Shown: piece by piece, positions 9,789-20,908 of the stretch
How positions within the stretch are numbered: the first letter of the stretch is position 1
Layout: each line of letters starts with the position of its first letter
DNA from: Triparma columacea
Taxonomy: Eukaryota; Sar; Bolidophyceae; Parmales; Triparmaceae
Direction of reading: 5' to 3'
Assembly: GCA_030267965.1 (NCBI GenBank)
Contig: BRYA01000023.1
Span: 1-64,000, forward strand
DNA length: 64,000 nucleotides
Notes under the pieces: generated by a model
What the model was told of the DNA's origin: nothing
The model's database searches: none
The model's input: only the letters and a program-made list of their open reading frames with translations
Made by a program: the position numbers and the translations under genes

Positions 9789-12574
9789 ATGGCAACCTTA
9801 ATTCGCTCTAGTGGCGGGAACTTAAGAGGTGTGGGTACCTCCCGGGTTATATCGGACAGCGAAGCCCAGGAGCTTGCTGTCGAAATTACTGCCGAGCTCA
9901 TTGGGGAGGAAGATGATTTCAGAGGCGTGGACGTTGATACTTTGGAGCAACAGAATGGCCTCATTAAGTGGCTTGATGGGGACGAGAAGGTTTTAAGAAG
10001 TATTAATTCTACAAGTGAAAGCGAAGGGAATAAGAGGAGGGATCATTCAGCGTAAGTAAATTGGAAAATGGGAGAGGGGACAGAATCGTTGGGGTGGGGT
10101 GGCAAAGTGCAACCATATCAGTGGCTCTATCGGCCTCAGTCGAAGGTGTCTCCGGGTTTGGGTAATTTATAGAAAACCTGAATGCAGGTCCGAGTCGTCT
10201 TCCAGCGGGCCCCGGTCAACCCTCACTCTTTCTCCACACCTCGCACGCATGCAGCTCCATGACTAAGGAGGAACGCCGGAACCTCCGCCTTGCCAAGGCC
10301 AAGATTTGGTCCGAGAGAATAAGAATGAAGAATGCTGTGGCTAGAGCCAAGGGCGAGGTAAAGCAGATACAAATATTGAATAAGCAGCTGAAGAGGCAGT
10401 GCAAGGCCACTGGGGGGGGGGGGAGGAATGAGCCCATCATGGTCGTCATGAAGGATGAAGAGGTGAGATTTTGAGGACAAGTGGCGGGTGGCGGGTGGGT
10501 ACAAATGAGGTAGGGGTTCTTATCTAACAAATCGCATTGTCTTTGCTCATCTCAGCGGAAGCTCAAGGCGACAGCAAAGGAGAAGTCAAAGGCGGCCAGG
10601 AGGGCAGACAAGACTTTTGTGAAGGTAAGGGTAGGAGGGGCGATTGGGGGGGGGTGCGGCTGAAGGTACCGACGGGATGGACTTGTTAAGTTTCGGTGAA
10701 ACCCTCCTTAACCAATTTTTTTTTACACCCCTAATACGCCCTTTTCGCTCGTTCCCCCTCACCTCAGGACATGGTGAGCCTGGGGAAAGAGTACGGCCTC
10801 ACGTTGAAGGTGCGAAAGAAAAGCAAGGGCAAATGTGTTGACTCCAATGGTCTCAAAAAAGAGACTGCCGTCTCGGAGCCTCTGGAGGTGCCTGCGGCTG
10901 GTGCCGCAGCTAGCGGGAAGAAGGTCGCTGGTACTGTCGGCGATGGCATATCACCCCTGGCTTCCCGTTCCCCGACACCTACCTGCTCCTCCTCGGCGAA
11001 GCTCAGCCCCCCCCCTTCTCTCCTCGCCGTGGGTACGTCGGCGTCGGCTTCGTCTTCCCCCCACGGGTTCGTGTCCATCAGCAAGACCGCGTCCTCCCCC
11101 GCCTCTGGTGCGGGTGGGGAGGCGGCCGCCGAAGCGATCGCGTCCGAGGCGGGTGCGGGCGCTAGCTTCTCGGAGGGTGCGGAGGAGCCTGGTGCTGCGT
11201 GCTCACGGGATTCTCAGTCGGGGCAGGCGCATAAGACGGCGTTCGAGCCCAACTTCTTCAAACCAACTCGGTGCAGCTCTATCAACAACTCGAGCTCGAA
11301 CCCTTCGTCCCCTCGGAACGCCACCCCCAACCGGAAGGGCCGGGGGGGGGCGTCGCAGAGGAAGAAGAAGAAGACGCCTTCCCGGGTTCACGAGAGCCCG
11401 CTTCCGCACTTCATGACGCCGAGGTCGGAGCTCGATGCGGCGTCCCCGAGCTGCAGCTCCAAGTCGATCTCCGCCCTGGAGGCCATGCTGGAGAAGGAGA
11501 AGGAGGTAAGGAGGGAGCGGACATGACGTGAGGTCAGGCAATGGCCGTGGCAAAGGCGTGGCTTCCTACCCCAACCCTCGATTCAAATTCCTTACCATTC
11601 CACCTCCCCTTTTCTTGCTTTCCCCGATTCCCCCTCCTCGCCTTTAGGACTCTCGGCTAGCTAGGCTGGAACGGGGCCGGCAGTGGATGAAGGACCAAGA
11701 GAACGGTCGCCGGTCAGCTAAGCTCCTGAACGAGAAGGAGAGGATGAGCCTGGAGGAGAAGAGGGCAGCGAGCTTGAAGAAGCTGGAAGACGAGGTCTAC
11801 GAGGCTTGTCTTAGGGGGATGCAGAGGGTGGAGGCCAACAAAAAGAAGGGAGGTGATGTGGGAGAACACGTTCACAAAATTGAGCAGGAGGAAGAGGAGG
11901 GGGTGGTAGGGAGGGAGGAGGGGGTGGTGGTTGAGAGGGAGGAGGGATTCAACAGCGACGAGAAGGGCAACAATGATAATGACGATGGCGGCAACAATGA
12001 TAATGACGATGGCGACAACAACAACGACGACGACGACGACAGCAACAACAACGACAACAACGACAACAACGACAATGGTGGGGATGGGGAGGAGGAAGAG
12101 GAAGAGGAAGAAGAGAGAGACGTTGTGGCTTCTCACGCCAAGATTCACCAGTCAACAACAGCCCCGGTCGATGCCTACACAGAAAGCTCGAACGAGGAGA
12201 AGAAGAGCGTTTCTCCCGTCAGCACACGTCTGGCCGTCAGGAAGGTCAGAAAGGGTGGGGGGAGAGAGAAGGAGAGGGAGAGGGAGGTAGAGAAGGAGAC
12301 TGCGGAGAGGGCTCAGAAGCTCATTGGTAAGCTGGAGAGCATCACGTCAAACCTACACAACATTGCTAAAAAAGTTGTGACTTCACCAAGGAAGGCTCAA
12401 GGGGGCGGGAAGAAGAAGGCTACAATGGTGAAACCAACCATTATGATGAAACCAACCATTATGATGAAGCCGGCTAAGACTGCTACGAGGACATCACTGA
12501 AACACCAGAAGAAAGTCCAGAAGAAAGTCCAACAGAAAGTCCAACAGAACGACTGGGACAAATTGATCCTGTAG
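9789..12574 (+). CDS. Hypothetical coiled-coil, low-complexity acidic protein
   Basis: Five exons in phase: 9789-10051, 10255-10462, 10556-10624, 10768-11505, 11648-12574 (734 aa). I do not recognise a family. Residues about 88-200 are a basic coiled coil (RRNLRLAKAKIWSERIRMK, then KSKAARRADKTFVKDMVSLG) interrupted by introns; the middle is Ser/Ala/Pro-rich; around the last junction a second helical stretch appears (KEDSRLARLERGRQWM). The C-terminal part contains an Asn/Asp run encoded by aac/gac repeats (about 11960-12085), a Glu run, and short tandem peptides MKPTI and KVQ. Nuclear or cytoskeletal roles are both possible. The exon structure is supported only by frame continuity. Confidence 0.6.
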
Positions 12575-12732
12575 ATTTGCTGTTAGTTAAGTTAATAGTT
12601 ATTTCTAGATGAAATTTGACGCTATGTCAACTTCCTTTGTTGCGTTAGAATCTGTCGAAGGGGTTTCTAAAATGGAGGTCAAAAAGATCCGAAGATTTTA
12701 CAGGGCTCCTGCTTATATTAGGCATTTTTAGC

Positions 12733-15235
12733 ATGAGAGTGAATTTGTTTCTAATCTTAGTTTCAATTCCCCAAATAAGTTCATTCGTATCAATATCACT
12801 CCGTAAATCAAATATATGTAACTCATATCGTGGTATATACTCCCAATTTGGAAATAAGAAGCAAAGCCAAGTTGCTTCCGATGATGAGGGAGGCTTCTTG
12901 GGTACAAACTTTGCTCAAAATAAGGATATATTAGATGATAATGATGATATACTTAATGATAATCGTAATGAGGATGACGAGGAGGATAAAAATGCAGAAG
13001 ATGACAAATTTCAATGGAGGAGAAAAAAAGCTAAAAAAAAGACAACCAAAAAGACACAACTTATTCAATGTAACGACCCAATACTACTTAGAAGAAGCCT
13101 CTGCATGCAGGACTCTCAACACGTTAAGGAGTCAGCAAATCAATCTGCTAATCAGGCTACAAATCAGAGTAAAGGGGTAGACTTGACTGACTTTGAAGGT
13201 GAGTTAAGTTTGTTAAAGTTCGTTAAAGCTCTATCACCCCCTGTCCACCCACCCACCCCCAACCCCCCCCCCCCACCTCGCAGTGAAAGAGGAGGTGTTT
13301 GAGTTGTCCTCCCTGTTAAACGACCACGCCGTCCTCAACCTAATAGAGGCCCGCTACTCCTCCAACTCCAAGCCCTTCAACCGCACGGACATCTCCCATC
13401 TGTCCCTGTCCCTCGAGGGTGGGGGCATGAGGGGTGCCGTGTCAGCAGGCATGGCTAGCGCAGTGGCCGTCCTAGGAATGTGCGACTGCTTCGACTCGGT
13501 CTACGGATCTTCGGCGGGGTCAGTGGTAGGGGCGTACATGATATCGAGGCAGATGTGCGTGGACGTTTACACGAAGCTGCTTATCAGCAATAGGAAGTTT
13601 GTGAAGAAGGACAAAATTATAACGAGTGCCGCCAAGAGCTGGGTAGGGATGAGGTGAGGATTTAAACCCTAACCTAATGGAGTAACGCCCTTGTATCTGA
13701 CTCCACCCCCACCCTACCCCGCCCCTCAGGAAGTACGTTAAGTCTACTCCGGCCCCTCCTCCTCCTTCTTCATCCCCCCTTGTTCGCTTCATATCCACCA
13801 ACGGCACTTCCAGCGATGCCTCCCCCGTCCCTGACCTCACTGAGTCCCCTCCCTTCCCCTCCCCCGACCCGGAGAACCCCATCTCTATCTCCATCGATGA
13901 CACCCCAGGGATGAACATATCCTACGTCCTGGAGGGGATAATGTCAAAGTCGGGCCTTCGACCGTTTGACTTCCCAACCTTCATCCACAATCTACCTCAG
14001 CAGTCCCTCAACGTCATCGCGTCGGCGTCGGACTTCACTACCGCAGTTTTCTCTGACGCGAACGGCGATTTCTTCTCCAAGTACTCCAAGTCAACAGGCA
14101 TAATACATCCCACTATCACCGTCAACAACGACACTCGCGGGATGGGGAGCGGTTTCTTCTCCTGTCTCGCCGCCTCCATGGTCGTCCCCGGCGTCGGTGG
14201 TTCCCCCATGCACCTCAAGCGCCCATCTGACGCCTCCGACAAGCTGTACTTTGACGCTTTCGTCTTTGAGCCCATCCCTTACAGGTCCGCGGTTTACTCT
14301 AAAACACACGAACCCGCGACGCACGTTCTGGCACTCAGAACCAGGCCGAACGGCTCCCCGCTCGAGACCGTCCCGGGGATCTACGAGAAGTACGTGGGGC
14401 CCTACTTCTTCAACAAGAACGGCATGAGGGAAGTCGCAGAGTGGTATCTCAAGGGGGGTCAGCAGTACATTTACCTTGAGGATATCCTCACTCTTAACTC
14501 GGGCTTGAACAGCACTTCTGAGAAAGTACCTGTCCCTCCCCCGGAGGTAGTATACAAGAGGGAAGATTTCAACGGTACCCCGATTGAGGAATGGAGGTCC
14601 GCCCACCTCGCTTCAATAATGCTCCCCAATAGCATCCCTGAGACGTCCCCCTTGGAGCAGAGGCCCGAAGTAGTGATCGAGTGCGTTAGAGACGGGTTCG
14701 TGGCGGCTTATGAAGCTCTGGTTGGGGCGACGGAGGTTGAGATTGGGGAGGGGTGGACGGCTAGGAAACTGGCGGAACTCATTTTTCCTATTGATAAGGA
14801 GGGGGGGAGGGGAGGGAACGAAAAGATGAGGAGGTGAGCGCGTAGGGGGGAGGGGGAGACGCTCCTCGACCTTTGAACTCAAACGCACCCCCCCTTTCGC
14901 CCCACCTCAGGGAACAAACTACCACGGTCCAAGTTGAAGGGAACAGGATAACGACGAAGGACCTCCACAGGAACCCGTTCCTGGCCAAGCAGCGCTCCAA
15001 GCGGGGGCGGCTTAAATCCTTGCTCTCCCGTAGGTACAGGCAAAAGGAGCTGCTCCTGGAAAAGCGCAGGTCTTCCAGAGTGCCAGATCCGAAGCTCGAG
15101 GAGGTCCTGGCGATGCTGCCAGGCGTAAGCGGGGGGGCGTTCTCGCACCTGACGGTGGAAATTCGGAACCGACTGAACAAGCAGGAGGAGGAGGAGATGC
15201 GGGAATTGGAGTTGAACAATCCAGAAGAAAAATAA
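12733..15235 (+). CDS. Patatin-like phospholipase, probably plastid- or ER-targeted
   Basis: Four exons join in phase: 12733-13198, 13284-13653, 13730-14833, 14911-15235 (754 aa). A signal-like start (VNLFLILVSIPQISSFVS) is followed by Ser/Arg residues, consistent with bipartite plastid targeting. Residues about 30-150 are acidic and lysine-rich. Exon 2 has the patatin oxyanion loop LEGGGMRGAVSAG and the nucleophile elbow GSSAGS (GxSxG); exon 3 supplies the second dyad residue in FDAFVF (D-A replacing the usual D-G). It should hydrolyse acyl esters of phospho- or galactolipids. The last 100 residues are basic and helical with no recognised domain. Catalytic dyad complete, so activity is likely. 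Confidence 0.85.
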
Positions 15236-15265
15236 AGCGTTGTTGTCACATGAAAAACTCTTTCG

Positions 15266-16506
15266 TCATACCGTTCGCGGGTCCAAGTTCCAGTCTTTAA
15301 ATGCCTCTCGTATCAAAGGCTCGACGTCCGCCGCCAGCGGCTTGGTCACCGAAAGCCTCCTCCCCTCTAAGTCTCCTGCATGCTCCTTGAATGCAGGAGC
15401 AACCAATACGAAGTCGTACTTCTGGGGGTTTGAAATGACTACGTTAAGATGACCCTTGACGTCCTCATTCAGCACCAAGATTTCCACTACGCACACGCAA
15501 ATGCTAAGAAGTGCGTTCCTGAATTTCATCGCTGCGCCGTCTGTCGGTGCGACAACTAAAATCCGAGGGAGGGCAAAGAAGACTGCGGTTGATCCGGAAA
15601 AGCTGTCGTCAGGGACTCTCATCCAATATCCGGCTGCCGGAAGTTTGTCATTCCACAGCCCTGAGGCGTGGACCTTGACTTCGACCTTGGGGGTCCCATC
15701 TGCTGTTGCTGCTTCCTTTTCCAGCGCGTCGAGCACCTCGAAGCCCGCTACGACTTCCCCGAAAACCACGTGTTTCCCATCGCATTGCGGTGCGGGTCCG
15801 AAGGTGATGAAGAATTGTGACGTGTTGCTGTTTTTCCCGGAGTTACCCATGCTCACTACGCCCCTCCGGTCATGCTTCAGCGCAAGCCCCGCCCTTTCGT
15901 CCTTGAACTTTTTACCGTACACGCTCTCCCCCCCACTGCCGTTGCCGAAGACAAAGTCCCCAGTCTGCATCACGAAGTTAGACTGAATGCGGTGCACGTT
16001 GCAGCCCGAGTAGGTCTGAGGCTTGCCGCTCTCGCCTACCAAGCCGCCGTTTCCGACGCACAGCTTCTTGAAGTTCTCAGTCGTGAGGGGGACCTGGAGT
16101 GAGCGAGGCGATTCGCGGGGAGGGTTGCGTTAGAGACCCCAAAGGATTTGAGTAAGTGGCGGACTCAACTCAACACACACATCCACTCCATCAACTCCTT
16201 CCAACTTCCATCCATCCATCTGTCCTACTCTAGAAACGCACCCCACTAACGCACCCACCCCTTCAGCGACTCGCTTCGCTCGTCGCACACGCTTCGATGG
16301 CATTGGGCCCCTTGTCTCACCTCGTCGTCGTAAAGTTTTATGATAATCCTAGACCTGTTGGATTGGGGAAGGATCGCCTCTATCTTCCCCTTCCCGCAAA
16401 AGTCGTGATCTGTTGAGTAGTAGTCGTCTATCCTTTTCACCTCACTCCCACCGAGAAGCTGCAACGAGGATGACGAAAAGCCATAACGCGTGTCGGTAGC
16501 ATTCAC
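15266..16506 (-). CDS. Cyclophilin-type peptidyl-prolyl isomerase with C-terminal extension
   Basis: Exon 16506-16321 joins in phase to 16093-15266, giving IIIKLYDDE + VPLTTENFKKLC, the classic cyclophilin entry. The catalytic Arg region HRIQSNFVMQTGDF, SMGNSGKNSNTSQFFIT and DGKHVVFGEV are all present. The cyclosporin-contact Trp before DGKH is replaced (PQCDGKH). About 100 extra residues follow the cyclophilin fold with no match I recognise. Upstream of 16506 the frame stays open (RSRAAAFVNA, a plastid-transit-like stretch) to about 16570 but has no in-frame ATG; the coordinate 16506 is a GTG used only as a boundary. A short upstream coding exon or a sequence error is likely. It faces the coiled-coil gene at 16664 across a short divergent promoter. 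Confidence 0.82.
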
Positions 16507-16663
16507 AAATGCCGCCGCTCTCGATCTTGCTGCAACTGTGCATGAGTGAGTGAGAAGAGGGAAGGAAATAGGAGGTCTCGCCGATAGGGAATCGAAATGG
16601 GGTAAAAATCTTCGTCAAATTAAGTTTATCCGTCGATCTAGTAACTTAAGTAAGAACTTAACT

Positions 16664-19564
16664 ATGCCCCAATCACGTACCACCATCGGAGATGTCGAGA
16701 TCTATGAAACAGAACGAGCTCATTTTTCCTTCTCTTCTTCTCCCTCAGCTCAATTTTTTTCTCCTCCCGGACCCTCCTCTCCTGGACATTTGAAAAATCT
16801 GATGTCGTCGTCGTCCTCATCATTGGTCGATTGGGATGCCCTCGGTCGGGCCGTTGAGGAAACATCTGACGACTACTTTCGTAGACTTTCTCCTCCTCCT
16901 GCTCCGCCATTGCCCCATCCAAGCTCCTCCTCTTCCGAGAGGCCCTTATTGTTGACAAATACTGGATCTTCTGATGGGTTACGCTCCTCTGTTCCCCTTG
17001 CTGAGAGATCTATTGGAGGTTCTGATACTAACATAATACTGGATGCGTTGAGCGCTTCAACAAACAGCTTCAAGACGGACCTTCAGCAGCTTGCCTCAAC
17101 CCACTCAAACACTTTCAGTTCCATCTTCCAAAGCAACAAGGAGAACCGCACCTCGATCCAGGACCTGAACTCACAGCATAGCAACTTGGCCAGGTTGGTC
17201 GGGCAGCTCGAGAGCGAGCTGCAGATGCTGAAGCAGAGGCAGATGCTGGGGGTGGAGACACTGGATCATGCCAACTCCCTCTCGGCCAAGCACCAGCTCT
17301 GGATAAGCCACGCCGACAATGTCATGGGGGAGTACGAGATGAAGCATAAGCTGCTGCAGCAGCAAATGGTGCAGCTGAGCATGAGCACCCAGAACTTTGT
17401 GGGAAGGAGCGAGCTCGACGCCACTCTGGGGAACTTCATCGGCAGCAACAAGTCGCAGTGGAAGGGGGTAACGGAGGCTTTCGAGGGGAGGATGGGGGAC
17501 ATGGAGAGGATGCAGACCACGATCGCCAAGGAGGTGGCCTCAGTACGGACAAGCGTAGAGGGACTGCTGGGGGGGGGAGTGGGGGGGGTTGCCCTCGAAA
17601 AGAGCAAATTCGCCGACGCCATATTTGCCAAGGTTGAGAAGATGTTCGAGGACAGGGTCGGGGTAGTCCTGGAGAAGATTTTGGCCGACAAAGCGGTGAA
17701 GGACAGGAGAGAGGAAGAGGCTGGGGGGGGGGGGCTAAGATTGGAGTTGGAGGCAGTCAAGAGGAAGCTGGCGGTCGTCGAGGAAGGACTAGGCAAGACT
17801 CAGGAGGGCTACTCGAAGGATATCGAGAGGATCGGCGTAAAGGTCGACCGCAACGGGAAGGCCATCGAAGACCTTGCTGAGCTCAATATCTCGGACAAGG
17901 GAGGGGTGGGAGAGGAGGTATTAGCCGCTTTGAAGAATGAGATTGCGTCGCTGGATGACAGCGTGAAGGCTCTGGCGGAGGATATCGAGGGGGACAGGGA
18001 GAGGAGCAGGGCGGGGCAGAAGACGATCGGGAGCGCCATGGTTGAGATGAAGGAGAACGTCGAGGACGTTAAGAACCTACTCAAGAAGAGGGGGGAGGAG
18101 ATCGAGGTGATCGCGAAGGAGATCAAGGGACTTAAGGACAACGAGAAGAAATGGATGCTTGGGCTCGGGGCGGTGGAGAAGCTGGGGAAGCTCGAGAAAA
18201 AGCTCGAGGTGGAGAAGAAGGGAGGGGACCTGGCGCTCAAGAAGGTGGGAGAACAGCTGGACAAGCTAAGCATGACGGTTAACAAGTTGAGTGGGGGGCT
18301 AGAGAGGGAGGAGACTGAAAGGAAGGAGGGTCTGGAGGAGGTGGGGCTGGATTTGGGGGTGTTGAAGTTGAAGTTGGGGGATTTGGAGGGGGGAGTGGGG
18401 GGACAGGGGGGAAGGATCAGGATCGTCGAGGAAGATATCAAGGAGTTGAAAAAGGCGGGCATGGGGGGGGGGGAGAAGGCGGGGGGAGGGAAGGGGATGA
18501 GTGTGGATGATAAACTCTCTGCTCTGCAGGCGAGGGCGGGGGGGGGGGTGTCGTCTCCTGGGAGGAGGGTGGAGGAAATGGTCGCGGTGGGAGACGACGT
18601 GAATGATAGTTTCGAGAGCGACGCTGACGAGATGGTCCATAAGGCCAACGTTGAGAGGGAGAGGGAAGGGACGGGGCTGAAGAGTGTTGTCCCTGTTAGG
18701 AAGCCTAAAGTTGTGGAGGAGGCGGTGGTGGATGATGAAGAAGAGGTGGTAACAGAGGAGGAAGAAGAGGAAGAGGAGGAGGAGGATGATGAGTTTGAAA
18801 CGTTCTGCGCTACGAACCCTGTGCCTGGTCCAATATCTGTAAACACTTGCGATATCATCGAGGACATCGTCTTCCACAGAAAGTCTTCCATTGTCGGAGT
18901 GAGCGAGGGGGCGGTGGACGAGACCAGCAAAGTACCCAGGGTAGGCGATAGGGTCAAGGCCAGGTGGAAGGGACTCAGGAGCTGGTTCAAGGGGGTGTGC
19001 ATCGCAGTCAACGACAAGAACGCAGAGGGAGGGGGAGGGGTCATGACGTGGAATGTGCAATACGATGATGGGGCGATAGACAAGTTTGTGAAGAAGGATT
19101 TCATCGTTCTAGATGGGGATTATTACGAGGGGAAGGGGAAGGGAAAGGTGAAGGTGGGGGGAGTCGGCGGGACAGGAGGGGAGAAAGAGGAACTCAAAGA
19201 GAGCACCAAGATAATGTTCCCGGAGCACGCGCTGGTAATGAAGTGGGACGCTGTGCATGTAAAGGCGTGGATAACAAACATCGTGAAGCTCCCTGACGTC
19301 GCGGATAAGTTTCACTCGAAGCTGATGAACGGGCAGATGCTCCTGGACAAGGCTTGGACGCCTAGGGACATGGAGAAGAACTTGAGCGACCCGAAGGAAG
19401 GGATGGGGATAGGAAACGCGCAGAAGAGGGCGAGGGTAAGCGCGTTCATCAAGGCGCTGAGAGAGACGGACATCGAGAATAGGAGGGCGAGGATAAGGAA
19501 TTACTTCAACATCTGGAAGGACATGGACGAGGTGGGGGACGAGGAGGAGGAGACGAATTTCTAG
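16664..19564 (+). CDS. Long coiled-coil protein with Tudor-like and SAM-like C-terminus
   Basis: One intronless frame of 966 aa from ATG 16664 (the frame extends upstream without another ATG). Residues about 150-640 are heptad-rich coiled coil. A Glu run (about residues 705-720) precedes VGDRVKARWKGLRSWFKGV..WNVQYDDGAIDKFV, which resembles a Tudor/Agenet-type barrel, and then VHVKAWITNIVKLPDVADKF..GQMLLDKAW, a SAM-like helical domain. This order suggests a scaffold that oligomerises and binds a methylated or chromatin partner, or a centrosomal/ciliary scaffold; neither can be decided here. Many Gly codons are GGG, giving long G runs on the coding strand. Confidence 0.75.
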   Translation: MPQSRTTIGDVEIYETERAHFSFSSSPSAQFFSPPGPSSPGHLKNLMSSSSSSLVDWDALGRAVEETSDDYFRRLSPPPAPPLPHPSSSSSERPLLLTNTGSSDGLRSSVPLAERSIGGSDTNIILDALSASTNSFKTDLQQLASTHSNTFSSIFQSNKENRTSIQDLNSQHSNLARLVGQLESELQMLKQRQMLGVETLDHANSLSAKHQLWISHADNVMGEYEMKHKLLQQQMVQLSMSTQNFVGRSELDATLGNFIGSNKSQWKGVTEAFEGRMGDMERMQTTIAKEVASVRTSVEGLLGGGVGGVALEKSKFADAIFAKVEKMFEDRVGVVLEKILADKAVKDRREEEAGGGGLRLELEAVKRKLAVVEEGLGKTQEGYSKDIERIGVKVDRNGKAIEDLAELNISDKGGVGEEVLAALKNEIASLDDSVKALAEDIEGDRERSRAGQKTIGSAMVEMKENVEDVKNLLKKRGEEIEVIAKEIKGLKDNEKKWMLGLGAVEKLGKLEKKLEVEKKGGDLALKKVGEQLDKLSMTVNKLSGGLEREETERKEGLEEVGLDLGVLKLKLGDLEGGVGGQGGRIRIVEEDIKELKKAGMGGGEKAGGGKGMSVDDKLSALQARAGGGVSSPGRRVEEMVAVGDDVNDSFESDADEMVHKANVEREREGTGLKSVVPVRKPKVVEEAVVDDEEEVVTEEEEEEEEEEDDEFETFCATNPVPGPISVNTCDIIEDIVFHRKSSIVGVSEGAVDETSKVPRVGDRVKARWKGLRSWFKGVCIAVNDKNAEGGGGVMTWNVQYDDGAIDKFVKKDFIVLDGDYYEGKGKGKVKVGGVGGTGGEKEELKESTKIMFPEHALVMKWDAVHVKAWITNIVKLPDVADKFHSKLMNGQMLLDKAWTPRDMEKNLSDPKEGMGIGNAQKRARVSAFIKALRETDIENRRARIRNYFNIWKDMDEVGDEEEETNF

Positions 19565-19714
19565 GGCAACGAGCGAAGCAGGGGAGGGGGGTGGGGGGGC
19601 AGGGAGGAGCATGGGAGGAGCAAATGAACGACTCTCATCATCAAACCCGATCAAACCCTTTTCTATATGAAATACACCTCTGACTTTTGCTGTTGTAATT
19701 AAACAACCTTAGGT

Positions 19715-19894
19715 TTACTCTTCAGCGTGAACCCTCTTAGTCCCGTTGTACCTCTTGGCAAACCTCTGGTTCCTGAGGAACTTGGGGTCCATGCCCTTGG
19801 TGTTGATCTTCTTCTGGTTCTTGGCCTTCTTGATTCCGCGGCGGAACGCCTTGGCGGAGTTGTTGTGGTGGCAGGTGTTCTTCGACTTGACCAT
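19715..19894 (-). CDS. RPL29: 60S ribosomal protein eL29
   Basis: The 59-aa product starts MVKSKNTCHHNNSAKAFRRG and contains the family signature GIKKAKNQ and KGMDPKFLRNQRFAKRYN. Length and composition (very basic) fit eL29, a small protein of the large cytosolic ribosomal subunit. The ATG at 19894 is preferred over the longer open frame because family homology begins exactly there. No intron is seen in the coding part; a 5'UTR intron is possible because the frame upstream is G/C-rich low complexity. Confidence 0.95.
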   Translation of the reverse strand: MVKSKNTCHHNNSAKAFRRGIKKAKNQKKINTKGMDPKFLRNQRFAKRYNGTKRVHAEE

Positions 19895-20908
19895 TGTTTT
19901 TTTTCTACGGCGGGAAAGGGGGGGGGAGAGGGGAGGAGAGGGGGGGGGAGGGGTTAGGTGAGGTGGGGGGTGAAGGAAGCAGGGGAGCGGGGTAGTGCGA
20001 TTGCGTGCACGGCGGTAATTGGGGGTAGAGCGTATGCCTCGCAGTGTCGCCCTAGGTTGAAGTGGGGTGTGTTCATCATAATTCTCAAACCACTTGAACA
20101 GGTCTGATCGGGGATGCAACATATTCTAGCCAATTAGTCGTTTGTGGTATGTCGTCACATATGAAGGAGTATTAAGTGTGTATAATGGTCGGATACTGGT
20201 CCTGAAGCAGAATGAGGTGCAGGCAGGAGGGTACATTTGGTGAAAGTCTGGATCGAGATCGGTTCCATGATGGAGTTGTTCATTGGCTGGTGGCACATTC
20301 ATCGGGTTTCTTTCTATCAATACGACTTGTATTTGCACAGGTGGCACATCGCTTGAACATGAATGACAACTTCGCACGTTTGGTCCCAGACTCACTGTCG
20401 ATTTTGGCTTTTTCTTGATGAGGAAATTGGGTGATGAGACATGTTGGAGAGCTCTTCAAAATTGTGATGGTCGTGACGGGTGGGAAGGATGGGGGTGGAG
20501 GGGGGGCGTTGGTGCGTTGCGATGTGTGCAGTGTGTTTGGTTCGGGCGGGGAGGTGCGGGGAAATTGAAAATTATGAAGTTCATGCCAAAAGTGGTGAAC
20601 GTCAAAAGCAAAACGCAGTTGCGGTGACGGGGAAGAAAAGTGTGGTGGAATAGAGGAGGTGATGGGTTGCATTAGGTGCAGGTGTGTTGACACGAGAGCT
20701 TGAACGTGACAGAAGTGGAAACAAATCGGTTTCATCTGATGTCACATGCGATGAGTCGAAATTTTTAAGGGAAGAGAGAGAGGGACTGTTACGACAAAAA
20801 TAGGGAAATGATGAACTCAAATGAATGTTCTCACGCAAAAAGCTATAGTCACAACAATTACAAAAGTTCCATCCCATCATTCCCAATCCACCCCTCCCAA
20901 CCGTCCCA
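19895..20908. other. Intergenic, about 1 kb, no supported gene
   Basis: Frames on both strands are short and Pro/His-rich or Phe/Ser-rich with no recognisable motif. It contains the promoter of RPL29 and the 3' flank of AP4S1. A noncoding RNA cannot be excluded. Confidence 0.5.

Noticed and set aside
17809..19104. 431-aa reverse-strand open frame, Ser/Pro-rich
   Set aside because: It is the exact antisense of the coiled-coil gene; GAG/GAA/GGG codons read backwards give Ser/Pro/Leu. No motif.
20280..20735. 151-aa His/Pro-rich reverse frame
   Set aside because: No motif, no splice partners, composition of random AT/GC-mixed spacer.
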